Virus record (IMG/VR): IMGVR_UViG_3300036818_000065
Span: 1 to 50,820 of that record
Source of the DNA: a virus
Strand: one strand, 5' to 3'
Length of the DNA: 50,820 nucleotides
The translations under genes were made by a program, and so were the position numbers. The notes beneath the pieces are model-generated. The model worked only from the letters and a program-made list of their open reading frames with translations, made no database searches and was not told the DNA's origin. Below, piece by piece: positions 17,644 to 25,118 of the stretch. Each line of letters opens with the position of its first letter. Position 1 is the first letter of the stretch.

Positions 17644-18045
17644 ATGCTGCTCTTTTACTTGTTGCTGGCGCTGTCGTTCATCACGAACAGCGTCAAAGAA
17701 GGAATTCTCAAAGCCTTCAAAAATGAAGCTGCGACCAAATACGAAGAAGTATGGGTCAAGCTGTACAAAGGTAATCCAGGAGAAGCTGGTACGGCGGAAG
17801 CAGCCGGTGAAACGAAACGTCTAAAAGTAACGCTCACCGGCACTACGGTTCTCAAGAACAACGCTGCCCTCCTCTGGTCCGGGGTGTCTACGGCAGAGAC
17901 TCCAAAATTCCTTGGCTTCTGGACCACGGAAGGCGGAGGTACGTTCTTGGGCTACACCGAACTTGCAGCTGAATACCAGAAAGCCGTCAGCATCGGGGAC
18001 AACATCGAAATCCCCAAAGAAGGCTTTGAATGGAAAGTCGCATAG
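17644..18045 (+). CDS. Phage tail fibre-family protein
   Basis: 133 aa. The ATG at 17644 is used because it follows AGGAGAT and the previous stop. After a hydrophobic start (MLLFYLLLALSFITNSVKEG) the sequence has ILKAFKNEAATKYEEVWVKLYKGNPGEAG, a stretch characteristic of small phage tail fibre proteins, and ends in beta strands (LGYTELAAEYQKAVSIGDNI). The hydrophobic leader is part of the family's N-terminal helix rather than a clear signal peptide. It probably lies at the baseplate or fibre base. Confidence 0.6.
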   Translation: MLLFYLLLALSFITNSVKEGILKAFKNEAATKYEEVWVKLYKGNPGEAGTAEAAGETKRLKVTLTGTTVLKNNAALLWSGVSTAETPKFLGFWTTEGGGTFLGYTELAAEYQKAVSIGDNIEIPKEGFEWKVA

Positions 18046-18060
18046 CAAGGTAGTCTGCTC

Positions 18061-19116
18061 GTGGCCATTGCTTACAAAGGCAACAAAGAACTCGGGTACG
18101 TTGAACGTACCTCGATGGAACTTGAAAAGCCTGGGGAATCTGGCCAAATAGTTCTGATATGGATCTATGTCGAGAACCCAACGTTGAAAAAATTCACGGT
18201 CGAACAAGGGTCTAATGCCTGCACCCAGATTACTCCAGATGTCCTTGCAGGTGCTGCATTCTGCACCGGTGCATACTGGTGCGTTCACGATGGCACCAGC
18301 AGCAAAATCAAAGTGGAATGGGAAGGCGCTGCTAAACATGGATCGGTTCTGGTTCTTGACGCCTTCAGCGGAGTAGACACCACCACTCCGGTTGATGTCA
18401 CTGGCGTCATTCAGACTGGCGAAGCCACGGCTCTGAAATGGGCTGCACTAGAAATTGTCACTAAAGGGGCCTGGCAGATTGGGATGCAGTCTAATACTAG
18501 TGGCGAAGGGTTGTCCTCAACTCCAGCGGGATGGACGTTGCGTACCAATAGCTCGCCTCAGACGTTTTCCATAGAACGCGCAGCAACCGGAGCTACCGGT
18601 GAAACGGAAATCAAATGGACTGTCAAACATCTGTCAGCCCGATGCACCATGGCGCTGCGACCATCTGGCGGCGCCAAAACGGTAGAAATTAAAGCGGCTA
18701 TGTCGATGACTGTTACGCAGGCATCTAAACTTCTCCGAACCAGAGTGTTGAAAGCCGCACAAGAAATGACCTCTTCTTGGGCGGTCACTGTCTTGCGTAC
18801 CAGGGTGCTGAAAGCTGCTCAACAGATGACGGTATCAGTGACGTCTAGCTTGCTACGGACCAGGGTGCTCAAAGCAGTGCAATCTATGACTGTTTCGTTC
18901 AGCGCCAAAACTGCCTTGACGAAAGTGCTCATTGCTACCTTGAGCATGAACAACATGATAACCGCCAAAGTGGTCAGGACCAGAGTGCTCAAATCGGTCT
19001 TGGAAATGACCAACGTGATTTCGGTCAAACTGATCAGCGAAAAAGGATACGAACCAGGGACTTACCTCAAGACCGGACCTGGCGACGACGACTGGACTTT
19101 GATCATCAAAGGATAG
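18061..19116 (+). CDS. Tail appendage protein with six 20-residue repeats
   Basis: 351 aa, GTG start. Residues 1-205 are beta-rich (IVLIWIYVENPTLKKF, GSVLVLDAFSGVDT, RCTMALRPSG), a jelly-roll-like pattern seen in surface-binding domains. From residue 216 there are five full and one partial 20-residue units, each starting MT and carrying LLRTRVLKAAQ or a variant. A short C-terminal tail (GDDDWTLIIKG) follows. It is likely a virion surface or host-range protein; the repeats suggest a fibrous shaft or sugar-binding surface. No family is named with confidence. Confidence 0.6.
   Translation: MAIAYKGNKELGYVERTSMELEKPGESGQIVLIWIYVENPTLKKFTVEQGSNACTQITPDVLAGAAFCTGAYWCVHDGTSSKIKVEWEGAAKHGSVLVLDAFSGVDTTTPVDVTGVIQTGEATALKWAALEIVTKGAWQIGMQSNTSGEGLSSTPAGWTLRTNSSPQTFSIERAATGATGETEIKWTVKHLSARCTMALRPSGGAKTVEIKAAMSMTVTQASKLLRTRVLKAAQEMTSSWAVTVLRTRVLKAAQQMTVSVTSSLLRTRVLKAVQSMTVSFSAKTALTKVLIATLSMNNMITAKVVRTRVLKSVLEMTNVISVKLISEKGYEPGTYLKTGPGDDDWTLIIKG
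18706..19059 (+). repeat. 60-bp coding tandem repeats, about 5.9 units
   Basis: Units start at 18706, 18766, 18826, 18886, 18946 and (degenerate, about 54 bases) 19006. Each encodes 20 residues. The conserved core is (L/V)(L/V)RTRVLKAA or close; the fourth unit has diverged most (TALTKVLIATLS). The period is exact, with no indel in the first five units. Repeats like these expand and contract easily. Confidence 0.88.
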
Positions 19117-19118
19117 AC

Positions 19119-19442
19119 ATGGAAGAGTTTGACACTCCTCACTTCAAATCACCGTTCAGAATAGATGGGGCCACGGCTGCCTACGTAGAGCAGGACTCTA
19201 TTGAGGAGGTCATGCAAAATTGCGTGGCGATACTACGCACTCCATATGGCAGCCGCGAAGACATGAAGGACTTCGGTTTGATTCCTCAGGAATTTGAGGA
19301 CCTGGCTGCCATTACGGAGCATGACATAGAAGCGGCCCTGCTGCGAGACGAGCCGCGTGCTAGAGCACTGACTAGCTCGCAGCTGAAAACGCTGGTCCGT
19401 GAAGTTCAAGTTCAATTGCAAACGACCGCACAGGGGAGCTAA
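19119..19442 (+). CDS. Baseplate wedge protein (gp25/gpW-like)
   Basis: 107 aa, ATG two bases after the previous stop. The pattern IEEVMQNCVAILRTPYGSREDMKDFGLIPQEF, then HDIEAALLRDEPRA, is that of the GPW/gp25 baseplate family, where a conserved Pro-x-Gly-x-R segment is followed by a cross-strand helix. It joins the baseplate wedge to the sheath in contractile tails. The baseplate J gene follows directly. Confidence 0.85.
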   Translation: MEEFDTPHFKSPFRIDGATAAYVEQDSIEEVMQNCVAILRTPYGSREDMKDFGLIPQEFEDLAAITEHDIEAALLRDEPRARALTSSQLKTLVREVQVQLQTTAQGS

Positions 19443-19443
19443 G

Positions 19444-20613
19444 ATGGCTGAAGGATTTATCAACATTGCGATAGAGAGCGACCCTGATGTTTTGCGCCAG
19501 AGCGTGTACGAAAGGATCCAGGAACAGTTTCCAGAATGGAATCCTGCCAAGGCCGTGCTGGACAAATGGATCATCGATGGGTGTGCCCTCATTGGGGCAG
19601 ACCTTGGTGACGTGGCGGGCGTGGTGCCGGAAGAGATACTGCGACAGTTCGGCGAGACTATCTACAAAATTCCAGCACTGCTAGCCGAACCGGCAGTGGG
19701 TGTCATAACGATCAAAATACAGGACGGCAAAGGCTACCCAACCATCAAAGCCGGGACGCAGATGATGTTCGTCAAACCGGATGGGAACAAGGTTGCATTC
19801 CGTACCCAGGTCGACGTGGAAGTTCCAGTTGGCATGTCCGAAGTTAAAGAAGTTCCTATCGAATCTATCGAACCCGGAACTGAACAGAATCAGTTGTCCG
19901 ACGACCCACATCTTCTCGACAGCGTGTCCTACGTTACCGAACTTATCCAAACCAGCGCCAACACCAGCGGTGGCAAAGACGCTGAGACGCCAGAAGAATA
20001 TCTGGATCGCTTGACCGTCGAACTTGAACTGCTCAGCACTGCCCCCATCGTGCCCAAAGACTACGAGAAGCTGGCGCGGCGGGTTGGAATGTACAGGGCA
20101 GTGGCGATAGACGGCTGGGACCCGGTGGCTGAAACTGAAGGAAACGAACGCATGATCTCGGTAGCCATGGTCGATGAAGAAGGCGAAGGTGCCACGGCCA
20201 AAAAGAAAGAAGAATATGAAGCGGAAGTAGAGTCCAAACGTGAGGTCAATTTCGTCATACACGTCATCGACCCCACCTACAATGAAATCAACGTGCAGGT
20301 GGAAGCAGTAGCGCTGCCGGGGTTCGACAAAGACATTGTCAAAGAACAGATTGAATCAGCATTGGACAACTACCTTGCAGCTAGGAACTCTGGCAACAGC
20401 CCTGGTGAACCGCGCTCGTGGAGGCAGAACACTGTTGTTCGCAAAAATGAGTTGATCTGGCTGATCAACACGGTACAAGGCGTGGACTACATAGTGGGGG
20501 ATGTAAAACTGTCCAAGGGCGTTGGTGCGTTGAAAGCAGAAGATGTTCCGCTAACTGGCAAAGCTGCCCTCACCAAACCTAAGACCTTGACCGTCACGGT
20601 GGTGGAAGCCTGA
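19444..20613 (+). CDS. Baseplate J-like protein
   Basis: 389 aa. ATG at 19444 (GGGGAGCTAAG upstream) is chosen over earlier in-frame codons because it starts where the W-like gene ends. The gpJ/gp6 family pattern is visible: N-terminal helix (DPDVLRQSVYERIQEQFPEW), a central beta region (KAGTQMMFV), ETPEEYLDRL near the middle, and a C-terminal repeat of alpha/beta units (EQIESALDNYL, RKNELIWLINTVQGVDYI). It forms the wedge ring that triggers sheath contraction. Confidence 0.87.
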   Translation: MAEGFINIAIESDPDVLRQSVYERIQEQFPEWNPAKAVLDKWIIDGCALIGADLGDVAGVVPEEILRQFGETIYKIPALLAEPAVGVITIKIQDGKGYPTIKAGTQMMFVKPDGNKVAFRTQVDVEVPVGMSEVKEVPIESIEPGTEQNQLSDDPHLLDSVSYVTELIQTSANTSGGKDAETPEEYLDRLTVELELLSTAPIVPKDYEKLARRVGMYRAVAIDGWDPVAETEGNERMISVAMVDEEGEGATAKKKEEYEAEVESKREVNFVIHVIDPTYNEINVQVEAVALPGFDKDIVKEQIESALDNYLAARNSGNSPGEPRSWRQNTVVRKNELIWLINTVQGVDYIVGDVKLSKGVGALKAEDVPLTGKAALTKPKTLTVTVVEA

Positions 20614-21221
20614 TGCCTCGACCCGAAGTTACCCAAGCTGCGGAGCTCCTATATGGACGCCTGTGGCCGTACACGTTGGAAGATGAAGCCAATGAATGGC
20701 AGCTGTTGTTGTTCTGCGAGTTCTTGGCTGGGACGTTGTTCGAGCAGGTGCGATCTTATGTCGCTGACCGACCTGAAATGCTTGGCTGGGAGATCGTCTT
20801 TAACGTGGACGCTTGCCCTCCAGAGGCACTGCCCTACCTGGCGCAATTCGTCGGCGTTCACTTCGACCCCAGCGAAACGGTTGAACAGCAACGGCAAAAG
20901 ATCAAGGATCGCCCGGCGTTCAGCCGAGGCACTCCGGCTGCGATACTGGCGGCTGCCAAGCAACGCTTGACTGGTGATAAGAACGTATATATGGAGGAGC
21001 GATTTGAAGGGCATGCATATCGCTTGCTGATCCGTGTATTCGGTAGCCAAACTCCGGACCCGGAAGGGACCGAGTCCGATATCCTCAAACAGAAGCCAGC
21101 TGGGATCAAACTAGTGTTTGAGGTGACCGGACTGAAAGTCTATTCAGAGATCAAAGCTGAATATGCCACCTATGCCAAACTCAAAGAAGCCGGAACCTAC
21201 CAAGAAGCGGCTGCGGAATAG
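20613..21221 (+). CDS. Baseplate/tail protein I-like
   Basis: 202 aa; ATG overlaps the J-like stop by one base. The order W-J-I and the pattern PPEALPYLAQFVGVHFD, then RQKIKDRPAFSRGTPAAILAAAKQRLTG, fit the P2 gpI / tail-protein family found at baseplate edges. The C-terminus is Ala/Lys/Glu-rich. It is the last gene of the structural block; a promoter-like region follows. Confidence 0.72.
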   Translation: MPRPEVTQAAELLYGRLWPYTLEDEANEWQLLLFCEFLAGTLFEQVRSYVADRPEMLGWEIVFNVDACPPEALPYLAQFVGVHFDPSETVEQQRQKIKDRPAFSRGTPAAILAAAKQRLTGDKNVYMEERFEGHAYRLLIRVFGSQTPDPEGTESDILKQKPAGIKLVFEVTGLKVYSEIKAEYATYAKLKEAGTYQEAAAE

Positions 21222-21231
21222 CCATTCGCGC

Positions 21232-21300
21232 TAAGATGTAGTACAGTTCGATAGGTAGCAGTAACAGGCAACGCACACAACAAAAGAGGGAGCACCTAGA
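21232..21300 (+). promoter_or_regulatory. Promoter-like -10 and long leader before the basic HTH gene
   Basis: TAAGAT at 21232-21237 sits in CGCTAAGAT, the same nine bases seen at 22932-22940. The leader to the ATG at 21301 is about 55 bases and ends GAGGGAGCACCTAGA. The -35 of the other phage promoters is not at the usual 17 bases here; AAGCGG lies at 21205-21210, 21 bases away. It marks the border between structural and early/middle genes. Confidence 0.5.
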
Positions 21301-21801
21301 ATGCCGAAAGGTAAAGCGAAAAGCAAAGGTCGGGCCAAGAACAACGACGAGGCTCTGATCAAGAAAGTTCTCGCCCTTCGCGGACGAGACAAGAAGTGGA
21401 GCGAGATCGGGGAAGAGCTCGGGATCACGCCGGGTAAGGCTCAGTTCCTCGTGATGCGTTCCGAGGTGAAGCCGAAAGACCGGATCAAATTCACCAACGA
21501 CGAAGATCTGGCCGCCAAGGTGGTTGCGGCTCGCGACAAGGACCTGCTCTCCTGGGGTCTGATCGCCGCGCGCTCGGGCGTGTCCGAGGGCAAGATCAAG
21601 CGCCTGTACGAGGAGGCCGGGGGCAAGGGGCCGCAGAACGTCGCCTCCGCTCGTGCCGGCGATGGAGAAAGCGCCCCGCGCAAAGCATCCAAAAAAGGCG
21701 CCAAAGCCAAAGGCAAAAAAGGCGCTCGCGAGAAAGTCGCTCGCAAAGGCAAAGGTCGGCGTAAAGGCAAAGGGCGCAAAAACCCTTCGACCAACAGCTG
21801 A
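21301..21801 (+). CDS. Tandem helix-turn-helix protein with histone H1-like basic tail
   Basis: 166 aa. Residues about 16-52 (LIKKVLALRG, KKWSEIGEELGITPGKAQFLV) and 64-100 (LAAKVVAARD, SWGLIAARSGVSEGKIKRLYEEAG) each look like a helix-turn-helix. From about 118 the chain is almost only Lys, Arg, Gly and Ala (KKGAKAKGKKGAREKVARKGKG), like a histone H1 tail. It should bind DNA, as a nucleoid-type or transcription protein. The 0 frame ends shortly after A-rich codons, and a long open -1 frame follows (21777-22016), which may be its true C-terminus. Confidence 0.75.
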   Translation: MPKGKAKSKGRAKNNDEALIKKVLALRGRDKKWSEIGEELGITPGKAQFLVMRSEVKPKDRIKFTNDEDLAAKVVAARDKDLLSWGLIAARSGVSEGKIKRLYEEAGGKGPQNVASARAGDGESAPRKASKKGAKAKGKKGAREKVARKGKGRRKGKGRKNPSTNS

Positions 21802-22016
21802 CCGATGAGGAGCTAGAGACCCTGCTGCCGGAAGGCCGCAGGGTCACTATCCTCTCGTCCTACGAAGGTCATTCTTTGGAGAATGAGTTCGTGGTCAAAT
21901 CGGTCAGGAGTTTCACCCCCGATACCGGAATCCTTCAATTCTGGGATCAGCACACCATGGGGCTACGGACCTATAAGGTCGCCGGCGAAGGGGCTTCGAA
22001 GATCATCCTCCACTAG
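21777..22016 (+). CDS. -1 frame extension of the basic HTH protein, or start-less ORF
   Basis: In the -1 frame the chain reads FDQQLTDEELETLLPEG, RRVTILSSYEG, LENEFVVKSVRSFTPD, LRTYKVAGEGASKIILH to TAG at 22014-22016. It is well-formed beta-rich protein sequence but has no ATG, GTG or TTG near its beginning. The -1 frame is closed by TAA at 21762-21764, and the 0 frame ends at 21799-21801. A slip must therefore occur between them, where C AAA AAC (21777-21783) is the only slippery-looking heptamer. The alternatives are a CTG start or a real or sequencing frameshift. Confidence 0.55.
   Translation, partial: QKPFDQQLTDEELETLLPEGRRVTILSSYEGHSLENEFVVKSVRSFTPDTGILQFWDQHTMGLRTYKVAGEGASKIILH
21818..21845 (+). 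other. Strong hairpin with GGAA loop inside the -1 frame
   Basis: GACCCTGC (21818-21825) pairs perfectly with GCAGGGTC (21838-21845). Inside, GCC pairs with GGC around a GGAA loop, with one mismatch between the two stems. There is no T run after it, so it is not a standard terminator. It lies about 35 bases after the candidate slip site and could slow ribosomes or be structural RNA. Confidence 0.6.
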
Positions 22017-22055
22017 GGCAGGTCACCCGTACGGAAATCGAAGGGTGGCCTGCCC
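22016..22055 (+). terminator. 13-bp hairpin after the basic HTH locus (possible terminator or RNA end)
   Basis: GGGCAGGTCACCC (22016-22028) pairs with GGGTGGCCTGCCC (22043-22055), with one G-T pair and a 14-base loop. It begins at the last base of the TAG of the -1 frame. No U tract follows, so factor-independent termination is uncertain; it may protect the 3' end of an mRNA. Confidence 0.5.
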
Positions 22056-22074
22056 ATCCACATAAGGAGCGACT

Positions 22075-22305
22075 ATGAAGTTTGAGTTCAAGAAAGTTCC
22101 AGTGCCGTCCCGCGCCAAGAAGAGCCTCGACAAGAGCGTTACCAACGTACGTGCGTTCAAGGTCAAATGTGACGGCAACGTCATTGGCACGGTGGTGGGC
22201 TCGGACATGGCAGGCAAGCCGGGTTGGGGATACATGCGAGAGGACAAGCTGTATGGCGGCTTCGGTACGCGACAGCTAGCAGCGGAACGGCTGGCGGCAT
22301 CATGA
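22075..22305 (+). CDS. Hypothetical basic small protein
   Basis: 76 aa, ATG after ATAAGGAGCGACT, a good ribosome site. Basic N-terminus (KFEFKKVPVPSRAKKSLDK), then a beta-like core (AFKVKCDGNVIGTVVGS) and an Arg/Ala-rich helix at the end (FGTRQLAAERLAAS). No family is recognised. It heads a run of three tightly overlapping small genes before the SNF2-type helicase. Confidence 0.7.
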   Translation: MKFEFKKVPVPSRAKKSLDKSVTNVRAFKVKCDGNVIGTVVGSDMAGKPGWGYMREDKLYGGFGTRQLAAERLAAS

Positions 22306-22502
22306 TCAAATTCAGGAAGAACAGGTCAAAACAGATCTTGGTTCTATCAGAGGTGTTGCGCATCAAATGTGACGCTCCTCGACTGGAGGTGTCGCAGTAC
22401 TCCGATGGCGGTTTGGGAGTGTCCAGGCTCAACGAGTCTGGCAAGGTCGAGGCTTACACCGCCATTGCTGTCGATGGCGAGACCAGGACGGAGGTTGCTT
22501 GA
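22302..22502 (+). CDS. Hypothetical small protein
   Basis: 66 aa. ATG at 22302 overlaps the previous stop (ATGA), so this start is preferred to the longer frame. The short beta-rich sequence (RKNRSKQILVLSEVLRIKCD, VEAYTAIAVDGETRTEV) shares the phrase R-x-K-C-D with the preceding gene product (FKVKCDG), which hints at distant duplication. Function unknown. Confidence 0.65.
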   Translation: MIKFRKNRSKQILVLSEVLRIKCDAPRLEVSQYSDGGLGVSRLNESGKVEAYTAIAVDGETRTEVA

Positions 22503-22723
22503 TGCCAAAGAAGACGCCAAGCCGAGACAAACGGCTTAAGATTGATCTCTGGGTGACGGATGGCCTGCGAGCTGCTGTGGGAGCCACCGTGCGTGACGAC
22601 GGTAAGCCCGCCAACGACACTCAGCTTCGCTACTGGGCGCAGCAGCAGGTAGACGAGGCCAGCACCCAGGAGGTTGAGAGGTTCGAGTCGCACCGCCGAC
22701 GCCCGCGCCGACGGGGGCAGTGA
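22502..22723 (+). CDS. Hypothetical basic small protein
   Basis: 73 aa. The ATG at 22502 overlaps the preceding TGA by one base. Basic N-terminus (PKKTPSRDKRLKIDLWVTDG), a middle part DDGKPANDTQLRYWAQQQVDEA, and an Arg-rich end (SHRRRPRRRGQ). The arrangement resembles a small nucleic-acid-binding protein, but no family is recognised. Confidence 0.65.
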   Translation: MPKKTPSRDKRLKIDLWVTDGLRAAVGATVRDDGKPANDTQLRYWAQQQVDEASTQEVERFESHRRRPRRRGQ

Positions 22724-22974
22724 TGGCTGGGCTGCCAGTCTACACCATCGAGAAGCGAGAACGCGGGTGGCTGTTTGTCAGCTGCCCGCGTAAAGACTGC
22801 GGCGAACAGTTTGCTGTGGTCCCTAGTCGCTGGGCCGAGTCCTGGAAGGGACATGGGCGTGCATGCCCATATTGCTTCCGCCCCTCAAAAATGCCTGCAA
22901 AACGTGGGGAAAAGCGGAAAGGATCGAAATCCGCTAAGATTTCTTCTACCAGCCAACGTAGAAGGAGCGTCTAG
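22723..22974 (+). CDS. Zinc-ribbon small protein
   Basis: 83 aa; ATG overlaps the previous TGA. Two cysteine knuckles, CPRKDCG (about residues 19-25) and CPYC (about 48-51), form a four-Cys zinc ribbon. A Lys/Arg/Ser-rich tail (KRGEKRKGSKSAK) follows. The 3' end of the gene carries the promoter of the next gene. Zinc ribbons of this size usually bind nucleic acid or a polymerase; the target is unknown. Confidence 0.7.
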   Translation: MAGLPVYTIEKRERGWLFVSCPRKDCGEQFAVVPSRWAESWKGHGRACPYCFRPSKMPAKRGEKRKGSKSAKISSTSQRRRSV

Positions 22975-22975
22975 T
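22912..22975 (+). promoter_or_regulatory. Phage promoter P1 and leader of the SNF2-type gene
   Basis: -35 AAGCGG (22912-22917), 17-base spacer, -10 TAAGAT (22935-22940), then seven bases to ACCAGCCAA (22948-22956), the likely first transcribed bases. GAAGGAG (22961-22967) is the ribosome site for ATG 22976. The spacing and boxes match P2-P4. Confidence 0.65.
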
Positions 22976-24940
22976 ATGGAAGCCAAAGCCAGCCTACACG
23001 AAGACTCGAAGATCAAGGTCGAGTTTCCATGGCATCCCAAAGCCGTTCAAGTCATCAGGGGAATCCCTGGAGCTCGTTTCACGCCGCGTGAGAAGGGTGG
23101 TCCGTTCTGGCTGCTGCCGCTCAGTATGGAGAGCGGACGCGCGCTGCGCGAAGCTTTCAGTTCTGATGGTGATTCGATCGCTTATAGCAAACAGTTGCTA
23201 GTCTGGGGCCGGGAGCAACGCGACCGCGAGCGTAATCTGGCCAATGTAACGCTTGCCGATGACGCAAAGCTACCACGTCTGGAAAGCCTTGACGTTCATA
23301 TGCCCAAGGAGTTCCGGAGGTCTAACAAACGTCTCAAAAAAGAAGGGCGCAAAGCCAACTACGACAGCCAGCCGCTACATAAGTGGATGCGATCTGATCA
23401 GCGCGTCAACGCTGCATTCATGGCCAAGACCAGCTGCATCAACGGCGACCAGCAGGGGCTGGGCAAGACGGTTGAGTGGATCGCTGCAATTTACGAGGCT
23501 GAAATGGAAAACGGTTACCACCTAGTGTCAGCTCCCGTCACCTCGTTAGAGAACACTTGGGTGACTGAGATTGAGAAGTGGATGGACATCACTATCCTGA
23601 CCGGCGACAACCCCGCTAAGCGCAAACTGGCGCTGGAGGTTGCGGTGGAAATGTACGAAGCGGAGGAACCGTTCGTACTACTGATCAACCCGGCCATGAT
23701 CATCATGCACACGGAGAAGAAGGACGGCATACCGGTGCACGTTGATTCCAAAGGTCGTGCTGTCCGCACGCCTAAGAATCCAGGGTTTGAGCAGATTGAT
23801 TGGACTACGGTAACCGTGGACGAGTTCCACAAGATGGGGCTGGGCAACCCCAACACTGCCCAGCGTGAGGCGCACATCCGCGTCGGCCGTAAAGCGGAGC
23901 GGTTATGGCCGATGTCTGGCACTCCAATGGGCGGCAAGCCGATCAAGTTGTGGGGTGCGCTGAATGCCATATTTCCAAAACAGTTCAGCAGCAAATGGGC
24001 GTTCGTCGGGCACTATCTGGAGACGGAAGAGCGCGAGTACGAAAAAGAAGGCGAGCAACGAACTGGCCAGGTCATCGGTGGTATCCGTCCCGAGAAAGAA
24101 GAGGCGCTGACCCGCATGCTGGCCAGCTACATGGTTAGGCACCTCAAGAGTGAAGTGCTCAAAGACCTGCCTCCTAAGCAGTATGAGGACGTGTGGTGCG
24201 CCATGCATCCTAAACAGCGCAAACAGTACGAGGCATTTGCCAAGGAAGCCGAGATCAAACTCGAAACTGAGCGCATGTCCGTGCAGAACGTGCTGGATGA
24301 GTACACGCGGCTCAAACAGTTTGCCAGCGCTTGGCAAAAGGTTGTCAAGGCCGGCATGCGAGAAACCCAAGATGGTGACACGTTGCCGGTATGGCAGCTT
24401 ACGCCTCACGCAGACGCTTGTGGCAAGCTGCCCTACCTGCTAGACAAACTAGCTGAGCAGGGCATCACGCCGGACGATCCGGATGGCGATAGCGTAGCTG
24501 TTGTCGGTAGCCAGTTCAAGACGGTAGTCAAGATGCTGCATGGTCACTTGAACAAGATCGGCATCAAGGCTGAGATGATCACTGGAGATACCAAGGAGAA
24601 GGATCGCAATGCCATAGTGCAGCGCTTCCAGAACGGCTCCGAGGACAGCCCGCGAGTGCTGCTGTTGGTCACGACGGCAGCGGTGTCTCTCACGCTCGAC
24701 CGGGCTGACACCGTCCACATCATGGACGAGACTTGGAACCCAGACGATCAGGAACAGTTGGAGGACCGCATCCACCGAAGCAGCCGCATTCACCAAGTTA
24801 TTTGCTTCTACTACCGCAGCAAAGACACTCTGGAGGAATACATTCAAGAGATCACTGGCGGCAAGATAGTTGTCAACAAAAAGGTGCTTGACGAGCTCCG
24901 CAAGAAATTGAAAGACAGTCTTGTTGCCGAAGCCGCATAA
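22976..24940 (+). CDS. SNF2-family DNA helicase/translocase
   Basis: 654 aa. ATG at 22976 is chosen because GAAGGAG precedes it and the promoter lies just upstream; the longer in-frame start at 22775 would run through the zinc-ribbon gene. Residues about 10-60 resemble the HARP-like N-terminus of SMARCAL1-type proteins (FPWHPKAVQVIRGIPGARF). Walker A is GDQQGLGKT (157-165), the DEAH-like box is VDEFH (about 281-285), and the C-terminal motif QLEDRIHRSSRIHQV lies near 595. It is an ATP-driven double-strand translocase, likely acting in replication, recombination or fork remodelling. Confidence 0.88.
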   Translation: MEAKASLHEDSKIKVEFPWHPKAVQVIRGIPGARFTPREKGGPFWLLPLSMESGRALREAFSSDGDSIAYSKQLLVWGREQRDRERNLANVTLADDAKLPRLESLDVHMPKEFRRSNKRLKKEGRKANYDSQPLHKWMRSDQRVNAAFMAKTSCINGDQQGLGKTVEWIAAIYEAEMENGYHLVSAPVTSLENTWVTEIEKWMDITILTGDNPAKRKLALEVAVEMYEAEEPFVLLINPAMIIMHTEKKDGIPVHVDSKGRAVRTPKNPGFEQIDWTTVTVDEFHKMGLGNPNTAQREAHIRVGRKAERLWPMSGTPMGGKPIKLWGALNAIFPKQFSSKWAFVGHYLETEEREYEKEGEQRTGQVIGGIRPEKEEALTRMLASYMVRHLKSEVLKDLPPKQYEDVWCAMHPKQRKQYEAFAKEAEIKLETERMSVQNVLDEYTRLKQFASAWQKVVKAGMRETQDGDTLPVWQLTPHADACGKLPYLLDKLAEQGITPDDPDGDSVAVVGSQFKTVVKMLHGHLNKIGIKAEMITGDTKEKDRNAIVQRFQNGSEDSPRVLLLVTTAAVSLTLDRADTVHIMDETWNPDDQEQLEDRIHRSSRIHQVICFYYRSKDTLEEYIQEITGGKIVVNKKVLDELRKKLKDSLVAEAA

Positions 24941-24962
24941 AACCACTGCACCCCTACGGGCG

Positions 24963-25049
24963 CGTACGTACGCGGACGCTCGGGCGTATCCCGCGAGGAG
25001 GCTGCTAGTTTGGCCTGAGTCCTCGTTCGAGCGTCCGCCCGTACGTACG
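24963..25049. repeat. Palindromic locus A (conserved 11-bp arms, CGTACGTAC flanks)
   Basis: Left arm GCGGACGCTCG (24972-24982) and right arm CGAGCGTCCGC (25028-25038) are exact reverse complements around a 45-base loop. Outside them lie CGTACGTAC (24963-24971) and GTACGTACG (25041-25049). The same 11-bp arms in the same order occur at 42377-42444 with a different loop. It lies in the gap between the SNF2-type helicase and promoter P2. It could be a protein-binding site, a replication origin element or a structured RNA. Confidence 0.75.
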
Positions 25050-25118
25050 AGAGCGCGGACCCGATCGCGAGAGATTGGCTGGGTAGCGCCTCTCGCGCGG
25101 GGGCGCGCGTAGCGGGTG

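Noticed and set aside
18706-19059. A CRISPR array
   Set aside because: The repeats are coding, with an exact 60-base period and no unique spacers.
24921-25112. A 63-residue ORF across the locus A gap
   Set aside because: It is Arg/Ala/Pro-rich, starts inside the SNF2-type gene, has no ribosome site and simply reads through the palindrome.
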